Shown here piece after piece: positions 24,174-33,380 of a DNA stretch of 64,000 nt (position 1 is the first letter of the stretch; every line of letters begins with the position of its first letter). Source of the DNA: AP-15 sp963789025 (GTDB taxonomy: Bacteria; Pseudomonadota; Alphaproteobacteria; ATCC43930; CGMCC-115725). The notes beneath the pieces were generated by a model. The model saw only the letters and a program-made list of their open reading frames with translations, was not told the origin of the DNA and ran no database searches. The stretch covers positions 62,001-126,000 of the forward strand of contig CAWBIT010000007.1 of assembly GCA_963789025.1 (NCBI GenBank), read 5' to 3'. The position numbers were made by a program, and so were the translations under genes.

Positions 24174-27100
24174 CTGTACTCGACGCCCCCCTCCTCTCGG
24201 CCGAGCGGCAAGTTTTCGCCGAATTCGACGTCGAACCGGCGGACCTGACGTACCTGCAATCGGTTCACGAGACGCTGACCTCGGACATTCGCGATTGGAT
24301 CGCGGCCCAGTGGCAGGCCGAAGTCGAGGCCCTGCCCTGGTTTGAGGCATTGCGCCTTGCGCCGGAGCAAGTCACGGCGCTGGCCGAGAAGATGAGCTCG
24401 TTCCTGGGGCGGCTCCTCACCGGCGACCGCGTCGAGGAATTGTACGGCGAGGTGGAGCGGATGACCCTCGTCGCGCTGCGCGAGGGCGTGCGCAACACCG
24501 ACATCTTCCAGGCCTCGACCAAGCTGGAGTCGGTCCTCACCGGCGTGATCCTGCAGCTGTTCCCCAGCCCGGATCAGCAGACCGTGGCGCTGGTGACTCT
24601 GGGCAAGTTCCTCAAGTCGCTGCTTTACGTCGTGATGGAGACCTACCGCCGGGAAGCTGCCGACGAGATCGAACGGCGCAACCGGGAACTGGCGTCGGCG
24701 CTGGAGCAGCAGACGGCAACTGCCGAGGTGTTGCAGGTCATCAATGCCTCGCCCGGCGATCTCGCGCCGGTGTTCAATGCGATGTTGGAGCGTGCCTCGC
24801 GGCTGTGCGATGCTCACAACGCTCATCTGATCCGATACGAGAACGGCCAGTTCAGCCGAGCGGCGAGCCTCGGCGTTCCGGAGGAATTCGACAAGCTGCT
24901 CCCGCTCGACACGCCGATGCCGGATATCATCACTAAGGACTCGGTGCCGCTGCGCATGGTGGCCAGCCGATCGGTCATCCATGTGCATGATATACGCGAC
25001 GACGAATCATACCGCGCCGGCGCTTCGGCCGAGGTCGCGGCGGCGGAGAGCGGAATACGCACCGCGCTCTTCGTGCCGCTGCTCAGGGAGGGCGAGGTTA
25101 TCGGCTGCTTCATCATGCATCGCATGGAAGTGCGGCCGTTCACCGACAAGCAGATTGCGCTGCTCGAAAATTTCGGGGCGCAGGCGGTGATCGCGATGGA
25201 AAACGCGCGGCTGCTCGGCGAATTGCAGCAGCGCACCGGCGACCTCCAGGAATTGCTCGAATACCAGACCGCGACCAGCGACGTGCTCAAGGTCATCAGC
25301 CAGTCGACCTTCGATATCCAGCCGGTGTTCGACACGATCATCGCTACCGCCGCGCGGCTTTGCGGCAGCGATACCGGAGGGATCACGATGCGCGAAGGCG
25401 AGGTCTTTCGCTATGTGTCGAACTACGGCCAGTCCGACGAGTATTGGGCGATCCAGCGCCAGAGAACTATTGTCCCCGGTCAAAAGAACTCCATCATCGG
25501 CCAGGTAGCACTCGAAGGCCGGGTCGTGCATATCGCGGACATCGCCGCCGATCCTGACCACACGTTCCCCGAGGCCGTGACGGTCGGCGGCAACCGCGCC
25601 GTGCTCGGGGTGCCGCTCCTGCGCGAGGGAGCGGTGATCGGCACCATCAACATGGCCCGCCGGCGCGTCGAACCGTTTACCGAACGGCAGATCGAACTTG
25701 TGCGCACCTTCGCCGACCAGGCGATGATCGCGATCGAGAACGCCCGGCTCCTCAAGGAATTGCAGCAGCGCACCAGCGACCTTCAGGAATCGCTCGAATA
25801 CCAGACCGCGACCAGCGACGTGCTCAAGGTCATCAGCCGCTCGACCTTCGATATCCAGCCGGTTTTCGAGACGATCGTTGAGACCGCCGCGCGGCTCTGC
25901 GGCGCCGATAGCGCGTTGATCATCAACCGCGAGGGCGAAGCCTATCGGGTGGTGGCAACCTTTGCCCAGACGCCCGAGTTTGACGCGGTTATGCGGGGGC
26001 GGCTACTGACGGCGGACCGTGGGTCAGTGGCTGGGCGGACCGCGATCGAGGGACAGGTCATCCACATCCACGACATCGCGTCCGACCCGGAATATACCAT
26101 GACCGAGGCGGTTACGCTCGGGAAAAACCGGACTATCCTCGGCGTGCCGCTGTTGCGTGACGGGGGCGTTGTCGGCGTGATTGGTCTCGGGCGAACGCGG
26201 GTGCAGCCTTTTACCGAGCGGCAGATCGAGCTCGTCCGCACCTTCGCCGACCAGGCGGTGATCGCGCTGGAGAATGCGCGGCTGCTCAGTGAATTGCAGG
26301 CCCGCACGCGCGACCTCGAAGAATCGCTCGAATACCAGACCGCGACCAGCGACGTGCTCAACGTGATCAGCCGCTCGACCGCCGACGTGCAACCGGTACT
26401 GGACACAGTAATGGAAACGGCCGCCCGGCTTTGCGGCGCCGATGCCGGAACGATCTTCATACGCGAGGGCGAGGTCTACCGCCCTGCGTCGAGTTCGTTC
26501 AGCGCAGCGGACCCCGAGTATTGGGCGAGGGTGCGCCAGCAAACAGCTCTCCCCGGCCGCCAAAGCATCCTCGGGCGGGTGTTGCTCGAAGGCAGGGTCG
26601 TTCATATCGAAGACATCCGCGCTGATCCCGACTTCGCGGTGCCCGAGACTGTGGCGGCCGGGCGACGCACCATGCTTGGGGTGCCCCTCATGCGCGAGGG
26701 GGCCGTGCTCGGCACGATTAATCTCTCGCGGCAACGAATCGAGCCGTTTACCGAGCGGCAGATCGAACTGGTTAGGACCTTTGCCGATCAGGCGGTCATT
26801 GCTATCGAGAATGCGCGGCTGCTCGGCGAGATCCGCCAGCGGCAGGCCGAGTTGCGCGTCACCTTCGACAACATGGGCGACGGGGTCGCAATGTTCGACG
26901 CCGAGCAGCGGCTCGCGGCATGGAACCGCAATTTCCAGCAGCTTCTCGATCTACCCGACACTTTGCTGGCCGAGCGGCCGGGCCTTGGCGACTACATTCG
27001 CCACCTTGCGACGCATGGCGAGTACGGCGAGGTCGATGTCGAAGCCGAAGTGCGCCGTCTGATCGAAGCGGCCGGCAGACAATATTCGACCGAGCGCGCG

Positions 27101-29764
27101 CGCCCCGACGGCCGCGTCATCGAGGTGCGGGCGAACCCGGTGCCGGGCGGCGGGGTCGTCATCAACTACAGCGACATCACCGAGCGGAAGCGCGCCGAGG
27201 CCGAGATCCGCGCGGCGCGTGACGCGGCCGAGACGGCGTTGCACGAATTGGAGGCGGCGCAGGCCGATCTCGCCCGCGCCCGGGACGTCGCCGAGGAAGC
27301 GACGCAGGCCAAGTCGATGTTCCTCGCCAATATGAGCCACGAGATCAGGACGCCGATGAACGCCATCATCGGGCTGTCCAACCTCGCGCTCTTGAATGCG
27401 CCCGACTTCAAGCAGCGCGATTATCTCGCGAAGATCCACACCGCCGGCGTGTCGTTGCTCGGCATCATCAACGACATTCTCGATTTTTCGAAGATCGAAG
27501 CCGGCGCGCTGACGATCGAAACCATCCCGTTCTGGGTCGACGACGTGCTCGGCAACGTCAATACGCTGATCGGGCAGAGGGCCAGCGAGAAGAAGCTGGA
27601 GCTGGTGTTCAGCGTGGCGGACGACGTGCCGCAGGGGCTCTTGGGCGACCCGCTGCGGGTGAGCCAGATCCTGACCAACCTGATCGGCAACGCGGTCAAG
27701 TTCACCGAAGAGGGGCACATCCAGGTATCGATCACCAGGCTCGACGAGCGCAACGGCAGGGTGTGCCTCGAGATCGCCGTCGCCGACACCGGCATCGGCA
27801 TGACACAAGAGCAAAGCGCCCGGCTGTTCTCGGCGTTCAGCCAGGCCGACGGTTCGACCACCCGCCGCTATGGCGGCACCGGCTTGGGTCTCACCATCGT
27901 CAAGCGGCTGGCCGAGCTGATGGACGGCGGCGTCGAGGTCGAAAGCGAGGCCGGGGTCGGCAGCACCTTCCGTGTCACGTTGTGGCTCGGCGTCACCGAG
28001 CGGCAGCGGCCGCGGCAAGCGATGCCGGTCGCGATCGTCGGCATGCGGGCATTGGTGGTCGACGACAATCCGCTCGCGGCCGAGATTTTGACCCGCAGCC
28101 TGCAGGCTCTGCAGATGCGGGCGGACAGCGTCGGGTCGGCGCGCGAGGCTTATGCCGTGCTCGACCGGGCGGCGGCCGAGGATCCGTATCGGGTGGTCTT
28201 CATGGACCACTGGATGCCGGAAATCGACGGCGCCGAGGCGGCGCGGGCGATTCTCCACGACAAAGGGGGCCTCCACGACGACAAGGCGGGCGGGACGCCG
28301 CCGCAGATCATCATGGTGACGGGCTTTGCCACCGAGGCGGTACGCCAAGCGGCCGAAGCCGCCGGGGCGGCGGGGTTCCTGACCAAGCCGGTGACCCTGT
28401 CTTCGCTTTACGACATGCTGGTCGGGACCTTTGCCGGTGGCGGCAAGGCCCGCTCGGCGCTGCCGGAGGCGGCGGCGCCGAACCTGACCGGTATCCGCGT
28501 GCTGCTTGTCGAGGACAATGCGGTCAATCAGCAGATCGCGGTGGAATTGCTGACGCGCGGGGGTGCTGCGGTGACCGTCGCCAATAACGGCCGCGAGGCG
28601 GTGGCCGCGATCATCGGCGTGGTGCAGCCGCCGCCCTGCGACATCGTGCTGATGGACATGCAGATGCCGGTGATGGACGGCCACGAGGCCACCCGGGAGA
28701 TCCGGTCGGATCCGCGCTACGACAGCTTGCCGATCATCGCGATGACCGCGCAGGCGATGGCCGAGGAGCGCGATCAGTGCCTGGCCGAAGGCATGAACGA
28801 CCACATCACCAAGCCGATCGATCCGGATCTCTTGTACCGCACCGTGCTGGCGTTCGCCGGGCACCGCGTCGTTCCCCGCGCCGGCGTTGCAAGCGAAGCG
28901 CCGGCGACCGAGGCAGCGTCCGTCGAGCTGACGGCGATTGCCGGGGTCGATATCGCCGACGGGCTGCACCGGGTGGGCGGCAATTTGCGCCTCTACCGCG
29001 CCATGCTGCAGCAATATGCCGAAGACCAGGCCGAGACGCCGGCGGCACTGCGCGCGGCACTCGCCGCCGGCGACGTAAAGACGGCCGAACGGCTGGCGCA
29101 CACGCTCAAAGGCGTCTCCGCCACCCTCGGCATCAAACCGGCGAGCGAAGCGGGGGCAGTCGTCGAAGACCGCATCCGGCACGGCAGGCTGGAGGGGATC
29201 GAAGACGATCTGGTGGCATTGGAAGAGGCGACTGGGGCCGTGATCGCCGCCATCCGGGCGGCGCTGACCACGGCCGCGCCCGCCGCGGCGGCGCCGGATT
29301 CGGCCGATATCGCGGTCGTCATCCCATTGCTCGGACGGCTGGAGGAGTTGTTGGTCAATAGCGACGGCGCCGCCCTCGATTGCGTGCTGGAGGCGCAGGA
29401 GGCGCTGGCTCGGGTGCTGAGCGCCGACGAGTTCGCCGGGCTGACCCGCGAGGTTCAGAACTTCGCCTTCGATGCGGCGCTGGCGCAGTTGCGGGCGATT
29501 GCCGCCCGCATCGGTGAGGCGACCGCCGGCGGCGACGGCGCCGCCCTGGGCGCGGTCCTGCAGCGGCTGGAAACGATGCTGGCGGACGGCGATGGTGAGG
29601 CGCTGGATTGCGCGCTTGCGGCACAGGAGCTGCTGGAGCGCGCATTGGGTGCGCAGCAGGCTCGCGCACTGCTCCGCGAGGTCGGCAATTTCGACTTCGA
29701 CGCCGCCCTGGTGCGGGTGCGCAGCCGGCTCGCGCTAGAGAAAGAGCCCCTCTCCGCCCTTTAG
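24170..29764 (+). CDS. Giant multi-GAF hybrid histidine kinase with HPt
   Basis: 1864 residues from GTG 24170, which overlaps the desulfurase stop. Order: helical N-terminal domain (1-165) of globin-sensor-like length but with no evident haem histidine; four GAF domains (about 177-345, 358-525, 538-700, 716-885); PAS (890-1005); coiled coil; HisKA with His1057 in ANMSHEIRTPMNAIIG; HATPase with DTGIGM and GGTGLGLTIVK; receiver 1 with Asp1346 in VFMDHWMPE; receiver 2 with Asp1496 in VLMDMQMPVMDG; HPt with His1644 in LAHTLKGVSATLG; then two tandem helical repeats (1720-1864). No membrane segments, so it acts in the cytoplasm. It should autophosphorylate and relay through its own receivers to HPt. 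The stop codon lies in an intergenic palindrome. Confidence 0.92.
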   Translation: MTVLDAPLLSAERQVFAEFDVEPADLTYLQSVHETLTSDIRDWIAAQWQAEVEALPWFEALRLAPEQVTALAEKMSSFLGRLLTGDRVEELYGEVERMTLVALREGVRNTDIFQASTKLESVLTGVILQLFPSPDQQTVALVTLGKFLKSLLYVVMETYRREAADEIERRNRELASALEQQTATAEVLQVINASPGDLAPVFNAMLERASRLCDAHNAHLIRYENGQFSRAASLGVPEEFDKLLPLDTPMPDIITKDSVPLRMVASRSVIHVHDIRDDESYRAGASAEVAAAESGIRTALFVPLLREGEVIGCFIMHRMEVRPFTDKQIALLENFGAQAVIAMENARLLGELQQRTGDLQELLEYQTATSDVLKVISQSTFDIQPVFDTIIATAARLCGSDTGGITMREGEVFRYVSNYGQSDEYWAIQRQRTIVPGQKNSIIGQVALEGRVVHIADIAADPDHTFPEAVTVGGNRAVLGVPLLREGAVIGTINMARRRVEPFTERQIELVRTFADQAMIAIENARLLKELQQRTSDLQESLEYQTATSDVLKVISRSTFDIQPVFETIVETAARLCGADSALIINREGEAYRVVATFAQTPEFDAVMRGRLLTADRGSVAGRTAIEGQVIHIHDIASDPEYTMTEAVTLGKNRTILGVPLLRDGGVVGVIGLGRTRVQPFTERQIELVRTFADQAVIALENARLLSELQARTRDLEESLEYQTATSDVLNVISRSTADVQPVLDTVMETAARLCGADAGTIFIREGEVYRPASSSFSAADPEYWARVRQQTALPGRQSILGRVLLEGRVVHIEDIRADPDFAVPETVAAGRRTMLGVPLMREGAVLGTINLSRQRIEPFTERQIELVRTFADQAVIAIENARLLGEIRQRQAELRVTFDNMGDGVAMFDAEQRLAAWNRNFQQLLDLPDTLLAERPGLGDYIRHLATHGEYGEVDVEAEVRRLIEAAGRQYSTERARPDGRVIEVRANPVPGGGVVINYSDITERKRAEAEIRAARDAAETALHELEAAQADLARARDVAEEATQAKSMFLANMSHEIRTPMNAIIGLSNLALLNAPDFKQRDYLAKIHTAGVSLLGIINDILDFSKIEAGALTIETIPFWVDDVLGNVNTLIGQRASEKKLELVFSVADDVPQGLLGDPLRVSQILTNLIGNAVKFTEEGHIQVSITRLDERNGRVCLEIAVADTGIGMTQEQSARLFSAFSQADGSTTRRYGGTGLGLTIVKRLAELMDGGVEVESEAGVGSTFRVTLWLGVTERQRPRQAMPVAIVGMRALVVDDNPLAAEILTRSLQALQMRADSVGSAREAYAVLDRAAAEDPYRVVFMDHWMPEIDGAEAARAILHDKGGLHDDKAGGTPPQIIMVTGFATEAVRQAAEAAGAAGFLTKPVTLSSLYDMLVGTFAGGGKARSALPEAAAPNLTGIRVLLVEDNAVNQQIAVELLTRGGAAVTVANNGREAVAAIIGVVQPPPCDIVLMDMQMPVMDGHEATREIRSDPRYDSLPIIAMTAQAMAEERDQCLAEGMNDHITKPIDPDLLYRTVLAFAGHRVVPRAGVASEAPATEAASVELTAIAGVDIADGLHRVGGNLRLYRAMLQQYAEDQAETPAALRAALAAGDVKTAERLAHTLKGVSATLGIKPASEAGAVVEDRIRHGRLEGIEDDLVALEEATGAVIAAIRAALTTAAPAAAAPDSADIAVVIPLLGRLEELLVNSDGAALDCVLEAQEALARVLSADEFAGLTREVQNFAFDAALAQLRAIAARIGEATAGGDGAALGAVLQRLETMLADGDGEALDCALAAQELLERALGAQQARALLREVGNFDFDAALVRVRSRLALEKEPLSAL
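25256..26375 (+). repeat. Internal tandem repeat encoding the GAF modules
   Basis: The segment CTCGAATACCAGACCGCGAC, followed by CAGCGACGTGCTCAA, recurs near 25256, 25792 and 26326, a spacing of about 535 bases. Each copy heads a GAF domain. Nearly identical DNA at the linkers and more divergent domain cores suggest duplication within the gene. Confidence 0.75.
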
Positions 29765-29884
29765 GGGGGAGAGGGAGGGGCCCAGGCGCGGCAGCGCCGG
29801 GGAGGGTGAGGTGGGCAGCGCCGCAAACCGGCCCGTCGGCCCCCCTCACCCTGCCCTCTCCCCCCGGCCGGCGGGGGGAGAGGA
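29746..29884. repeat. Paired GC-rich palindromes at the kinase 3' end
   Basis: The first arm, CCCTCTCCGCCC, with GGGGGGAGAGGG after it, contains the TAG stop of the kinase. The second, CCCTCTCCCCCCGG with CGGGGGGAGAGG, lies at 29852-29882. The stretches GGGAGGGTGAGG and CCCCTCACCCTGCC between them are inverse, so the two elements face each other. The hairpins may also act as terminator or RNA-stabilising structures before the cyclase gene. Confidence 0.75.
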
Positions 29885-29928
29885 GTAGAAGAGCGGGTCT
29901 TTGGAAGCAAAAAGGGGGACGAGCACCT

Positions 29929-31053
29929 ATGCCGGACAAGACCATCCTGATCGTCGACGACACGCCGGCCAACATTGCCGCGGCGCTCGCCATCCTGAAG
30001 GATCAATATCGCACCAGGGTGGCGACGAGCGGCGCCAAGGCGCTCGAACATGCCGGCGCGGCCGACAAGCCGGACCTCATCTTGCTCGACGTGACGATGC
30101 CCGACATGGATGGCTACGAGGTCTGTGGGCGGCTCAAGGCCGATCCGGAGACCGCGGCCATTCCGGTGGTCTTTCTGACCGCCCGCACCGAAGCCGAGGA
30201 TGAGGCAAAAGGGTTTGAGCTTGGCGCGGTCGATTACATTCACAAGCCGTTCAACCCCACCGTCGTGCGGGCGCGCGTGCACACGCACCTCTTGCTGCGC
30301 GATGCGCAAAAGCAGATCGAGGAGCGGAACGCCGCCCTCGACGAAAAGACCAGGATGCTGGAGAGCCTGTCGGTCAAGCTCTCGAAATACCTCTCGCCCC
30401 AGGTCTATGCGTCGATCTTCGCCGGCTCACGCGACGTGGAGCTCGCCACCGAACGCAAGCGGCTGACCGTGTTCTTCAGCGACATCAAGGATTTCACCGC
30501 GACCACGGCCGACATGCAGCCGGAAGACTTGACGGCGATGCTGAACCGGTATTTCACCGCAATGTCACGGATCGCGCTCGCTCATGGCGCGCACATCGAC
30601 AAATTCATCGGCGACGCGATGCTGATGTTTTTCGGCGATCCGGAAACCAGAGGCGTCGAAGAGGATGCGCGGGCCTGCGTGCGGATGGCTGTCGCGATGC
30701 AGCGGCAGATGGTCGAATTGCAGCAGGAATGGCGCGCGAGTGGTTTCGAGCAACCCTTCGAGATGCGGGTCGGCATCAATACCGGGTATTGCAACGTCGG
30801 CAATTTCGGCTCGGACGACCGGATGGATTACACGATCATCGGCGCCGAGGTGAACCTCGCGGCGCGGATCGAAGCGGCCGCCGATCCAGGCGGCATCCTG
30901 ATCTCCCATCCGACCTGGGCGCTGGTGCGCGATATCGTGCGCGCCGAGGAACGCGGCAGCATCGACGCCAAGGGCATCCGGCGCGAGGTCCGCGTTTACG
31001 CGGTCGCCGGCATTCTCGACGATCCCGATCCCGCGCCCGCCGCCCGCGCCTAG
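29929..31053 (+). CDS. Receiver domain fused to a class III adenylate cyclase
   Basis: 374 residues. The receiver covers residues 5-120, with Asp54 in ILLDVTMPDMDGYEVCG and the conserved Lys in IHKPFNP. A short coiled coil (130-155) leads to the cyclase domain (175-365). Metal-binding aspartates are Asp185 in TVFFSDIKDFT and Asp229 in KFIGDAMLMFFGD. Lys225 is the residue that selects adenine, and VNLAARIEAA carries the Asn and Arg of the transition-state site, so cAMP is the expected product. It follows the hybrid kinase on the same strand after 164 bases of palindromes and is the obvious phosphorelay output. Confidence 0.9.
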   Translation: MPDKTILIVDDTPANIAAALAILKDQYRTRVATSGAKALEHAGAADKPDLILLDVTMPDMDGYEVCGRLKADPETAAIPVVFLTARTEAEDEAKGFELGAVDYIHKPFNPTVVRARVHTHLLLRDAQKQIEERNAALDEKTRMLESLSVKLSKYLSPQVYASIFAGSRDVELATERKRLTVFFSDIKDFTATTADMQPEDLTAMLNRYFTAMSRIALAHGAHIDKFIGDAMLMFFGDPETRGVEEDARACVRMAVAMQRQMVELQQEWRASGFEQPFEMRVGINTGYCNVGNFGSDDRMDYTIIGAEVNLAARIEAAADPGGILISHPTWALVRDIVRAEERGSIDAKGIRREVRVYAVAGILDDPDPAPAARA

Positions 31054-31138
31054 CCGCCAAGCTCTTTCTCGCCATCTTGGCACCAAAATCGCCGTGTATG
31101 CTGAGCGATGTAACGGATGAAGGAGCCGTCGCTTGCAT

Positions 31139-31310
31139 TTCCCTGCTCTCTCCCTGCTGGTGCGATTCGATTCCCTGCTAGGGGTCGAAGAACTTCCCTG
31201 CCACAGGGCAGGGAAGTGATGCGTAAGTGTCTGATCCAGAATGCTTTGAAGGCGGCGACCAATGCTCCCACGCAAGTTTTTCCCGTATTTCCCTGTCTGG
31301 CAGGGAAATT
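31139..31310. repeat. Cluster of TTCCCTG / CAGGGAA motifs
   Basis: TTCCCTG occurs at about 31139, 31171, 31193 and 31289; the inverse CAGGGAA occurs at 31209-31215 and 31303-31309. Two of these pair as compact palindromes: TTCCCTGCCACAGGGCAGGGAA near 31193 (shown here in two parts, TTCCCTGCC and GGCAGGGAA) and TTTCCCTGTCTGGCAGGGAA. No gene is present. The block lies between the convergent cyclase and peptide-transporter genes. Confidence 0.7.
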
Positions 31311-31317
31311 GGAGGGT

Positions 31318-32334
31318 CTAGGCCGGCACAGAAGCGGCTTGCGTTAATGCCGGAGTTTGCACCTCGCGGAGGTGGCAGGCGACGTGGTGGCCGGGGAGGG
31401 TTTCGCGCATCGCCGGCTCCTCCCTGGAGCAGCGGTCGAAGGCGCAGGGGCAGCGGGTGTGGAAGCGGCACCCGGTGGGCGGATCGATCGGGCTCGGCAC
31501 GTCGCCTTTGAGGATGATGCGCTGCTTTGCCGCCTCGGGGTCGGGGACCGGCACCGCGGAGAGCAGCGCCTCGGTGTAGGGGTGTTGCGGGCGGGTGAAG
31601 AGGGCGCGCGTGTCGGCGATCTCGACGATCTTGCCGAGATACATGACCGCGATGCGGTGGCTGATGTGCTCGACGACAGCGAGGTCGTGGGCGATGAACA
31701 GATAGGAGAGGTGGAATTCGCTCTGCAGGTCGCCCAACAGGTTGATCACCTGCGCCTGGACCGAGACGTCGAGCGCCGAGACCGGCTCGTCGCAGACGAT
31801 TAGACTCGGGTGCAATGCCAAAGCGCGGGCGATGCCGATGCGCTGACGCTGGCCGCCCGAGAATTCGTGCGGGTAGCGGTCGAGCGCCTCGGCGCGGAGC
31901 CCCACCTTGAGTGCCAACTCAGCGACCCGTTCCGCCAATTCGCGGCCGCCGGAGACGCCGTAATTGACCAGCGGCTCACCGATGATGTTGCGGATCTTCA
32001 GACGCGGGTTGAGGGAGGAGTAGGGGTCCTGAAAGACGACCTGCAGCTGGCGCCGCCAGGGCCGCATCTGCTGGCGCGTGAGGCGATCGATGCGCTCGCC
32101 GTTGATGCGGACCTCGCCCGCGGTCGGGTCGATCAGCTTCAGGATCGCCTTCCCCGCGGTCGACTTGCCGCAGCCGCTCTCGCCGACCAGCCCCAGGGTC
32201 TCGCCTTCGGCGATGTCGAAGGAAATGCCGTCGACCGCATGGACCTGACCGACGGTGCGCTGCAGCAGGCCTTTCTTGACCGGGAAATGCTTGACCAATC
32301 CGCGGACCGAGAGCAGCGGGTCGGCGGCGGTCAT
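31318..32334 (-). CDS. Peptide ABC transporter ATP-binding protein (DppF/OppF type)
   Basis: 338 residues. Walker A is GLVGESGCGKSTAGKA, the signature is EFSGGQRQRIGIARALAL and Walker B is LIVCDEPVSALDVS. The C-terminal PTGCRFHTRCPCAFDRC Cys cluster is the oligopeptide-transporter motif that can hold an iron-sulfur centre. It powers peptide uptake together with DppD. Its ATG overlaps the dppD-like stop by four bases; last gene of the operon. Confidence 0.92.
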   Translation of the reverse strand: MTAADPLLSVRGLVKHFPVKKGLLQRTVGQVHAVDGISFDIAEGETLGLVGESGCGKSTAGKAILKLIDPTAGEVRINGERIDRLTRQQMRPWRRQLQVVFQDPYSSLNPRLKIRNIIGEPLVNYGVSGGRELAERVAELALKVGLRAEALDRYPHEFSGGQRQRIGIARALALHPSLIVCDEPVSALDVSVQAQVINLLGDLQSEFHLSYLFIAHDLAVVEHISHRIAVMYLGKIVEIADTRALFTRPQHPYTEALLSAVPVPDPEAAKQRIILKGDVPSPIDPPTGCRFHTRCPCAFDRCSREEPAMRETLPGHHVACHLREVQTPALTQAASVPA

Positions 32335-33377
32335 GCCGCGGCGACCCGGTCGGCATGGAAGCAGGCGGCGAAATGGCCGGGCTCCTTCTCGTCGAAGGCC
32401 GGCATTTCGCGGCGACAGATGTCGGTGGCGAAGGCGCAGCGCGTCTCGAACGGGCAGCCCGGGATCGGTTCCCGGAGCGACGGCACGGTGCCGGCGATCT
32501 CGGCGAGCCGCGGCGCCCGCTTATGGTCGAGCGAGGCGCCGAGCCGCGGCACCGAGGCGAGCAGCCCCTTCGTGTAGGGGTGCAGGGGCCGGCGGAACAG
32601 CCTGCCGACCGGCGCCTCCTCGGCCTTGCGGCCGGCGTACATGACGACGACCCGCTGCGCCATCTCGGCGACGACGCCGAGATCATGCGTGATCAGCACG
32701 ATCGCAGCGTCGATCTTCTGTTTCAGCTCGCGCATCAGATCGAGGATCTGCGCCTGGATCGTCACATCGAGCGCGGTTGTCGGCTCGTCGGCGAGCAAGA
32801 GCTTCGGATTGCAGGCGAGCGCCATCGCGATCATGACCCGCTGCCGCATGCCACCCGACAGCTGGTGCGGGTATTCGCCAATGCGGCGGTCGGCTTCGGG
32901 GATGTGCACGAGGCGCAGCATGTCGGCCGCCCTCGCGAGCGCCGCTCTGTGGCCGAGCCCCTGGTGCAGCGTCAGGGTCTCGGAGATCTGCCGGCCGACC
33001 GTCAATACCGGGTTCAGCGAGGTCATCGGCTCCTGAAAGATCATCGAGATCTCGTTGCCGCGGACCTGGCGCATCTCGGCTTCGGTGAGGCGCAGCAGAT
33101 CGCGCCCGGCAAAGCGGATCGCCCCGGAGACGATGCGGCCGGGCGGCGACGGGATCAGCCGCAATATCGAGAGGGCGGTAACGCTCTTGCCGCAGCCGCT
33201 TTCGCCGACGATCGCGAGGGTCTCGCCCGGAATGACGTGGAATGAGACCCCGTCTACGGCGCGTACCACTCCGTCGCGGGTGAAGAACCAGGTCCGCAAA
33301 TCGGCGATGTCGAGGATTGGCTCGACTGCAGCGGCCGAGGCCTTCGGGACTGTAGCGACGTAGGCAGCTTCGGGCAT
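32331..33377 (-). CDS. Peptide ABC transporter ATP-binding protein (DppD/OppD type)
   Basis: 348 residues. Walker A is AIVGESGCGKSVTALS, the signature is QLSGGMRQRVMIAMALAC and Walker B is LLLADEPTTALDVT. The C-terminal IPGCPFETRCAFATDIC again carries the oligopeptide Cys cluster. It pairs with the DppF-like protein as a heterodimeric ATPase under the two permeases. It starts three bases after the permease stop. Confidence 0.92.
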   Translation of the reverse strand: MPEAAYVATVPKASAAAVEPILDIADLRTWFFTRDGVVRAVDGVSFHVIPGETLAIVGESGCGKSVTALSILRLIPSPPGRIVSGAIRFAGRDLLRLTEAEMRQVRGNEISMIFQEPMTSLNPVLTVGRQISETLTLHQGLGHRAALARAADMLRLVHIPEADRRIGEYPHQLSGGMRQRVMIAMALACNPKLLLADEPTTALDVTIQAQILDLMRELKQKIDAAIVLITHDLGVVAEMAQRVVVMYAGRKAEEAPVGRLFRRPLHPYTKGLLASVPRLGASLDHKRAPRLAEIAGTVPSLREPIPGCPFETRCAFATDICRREMPAFDEKEPGHFAACFHADRVAAA

Positions 33378-33380
33378 GCG

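Noticed and set aside
26951..29182. 743-codon open frame antisense to the kinase
   Set aside because: Rich in Arg, His and Gly, with no motifs; a shadow of high-GC third-position bias opposite a well-supported gene.
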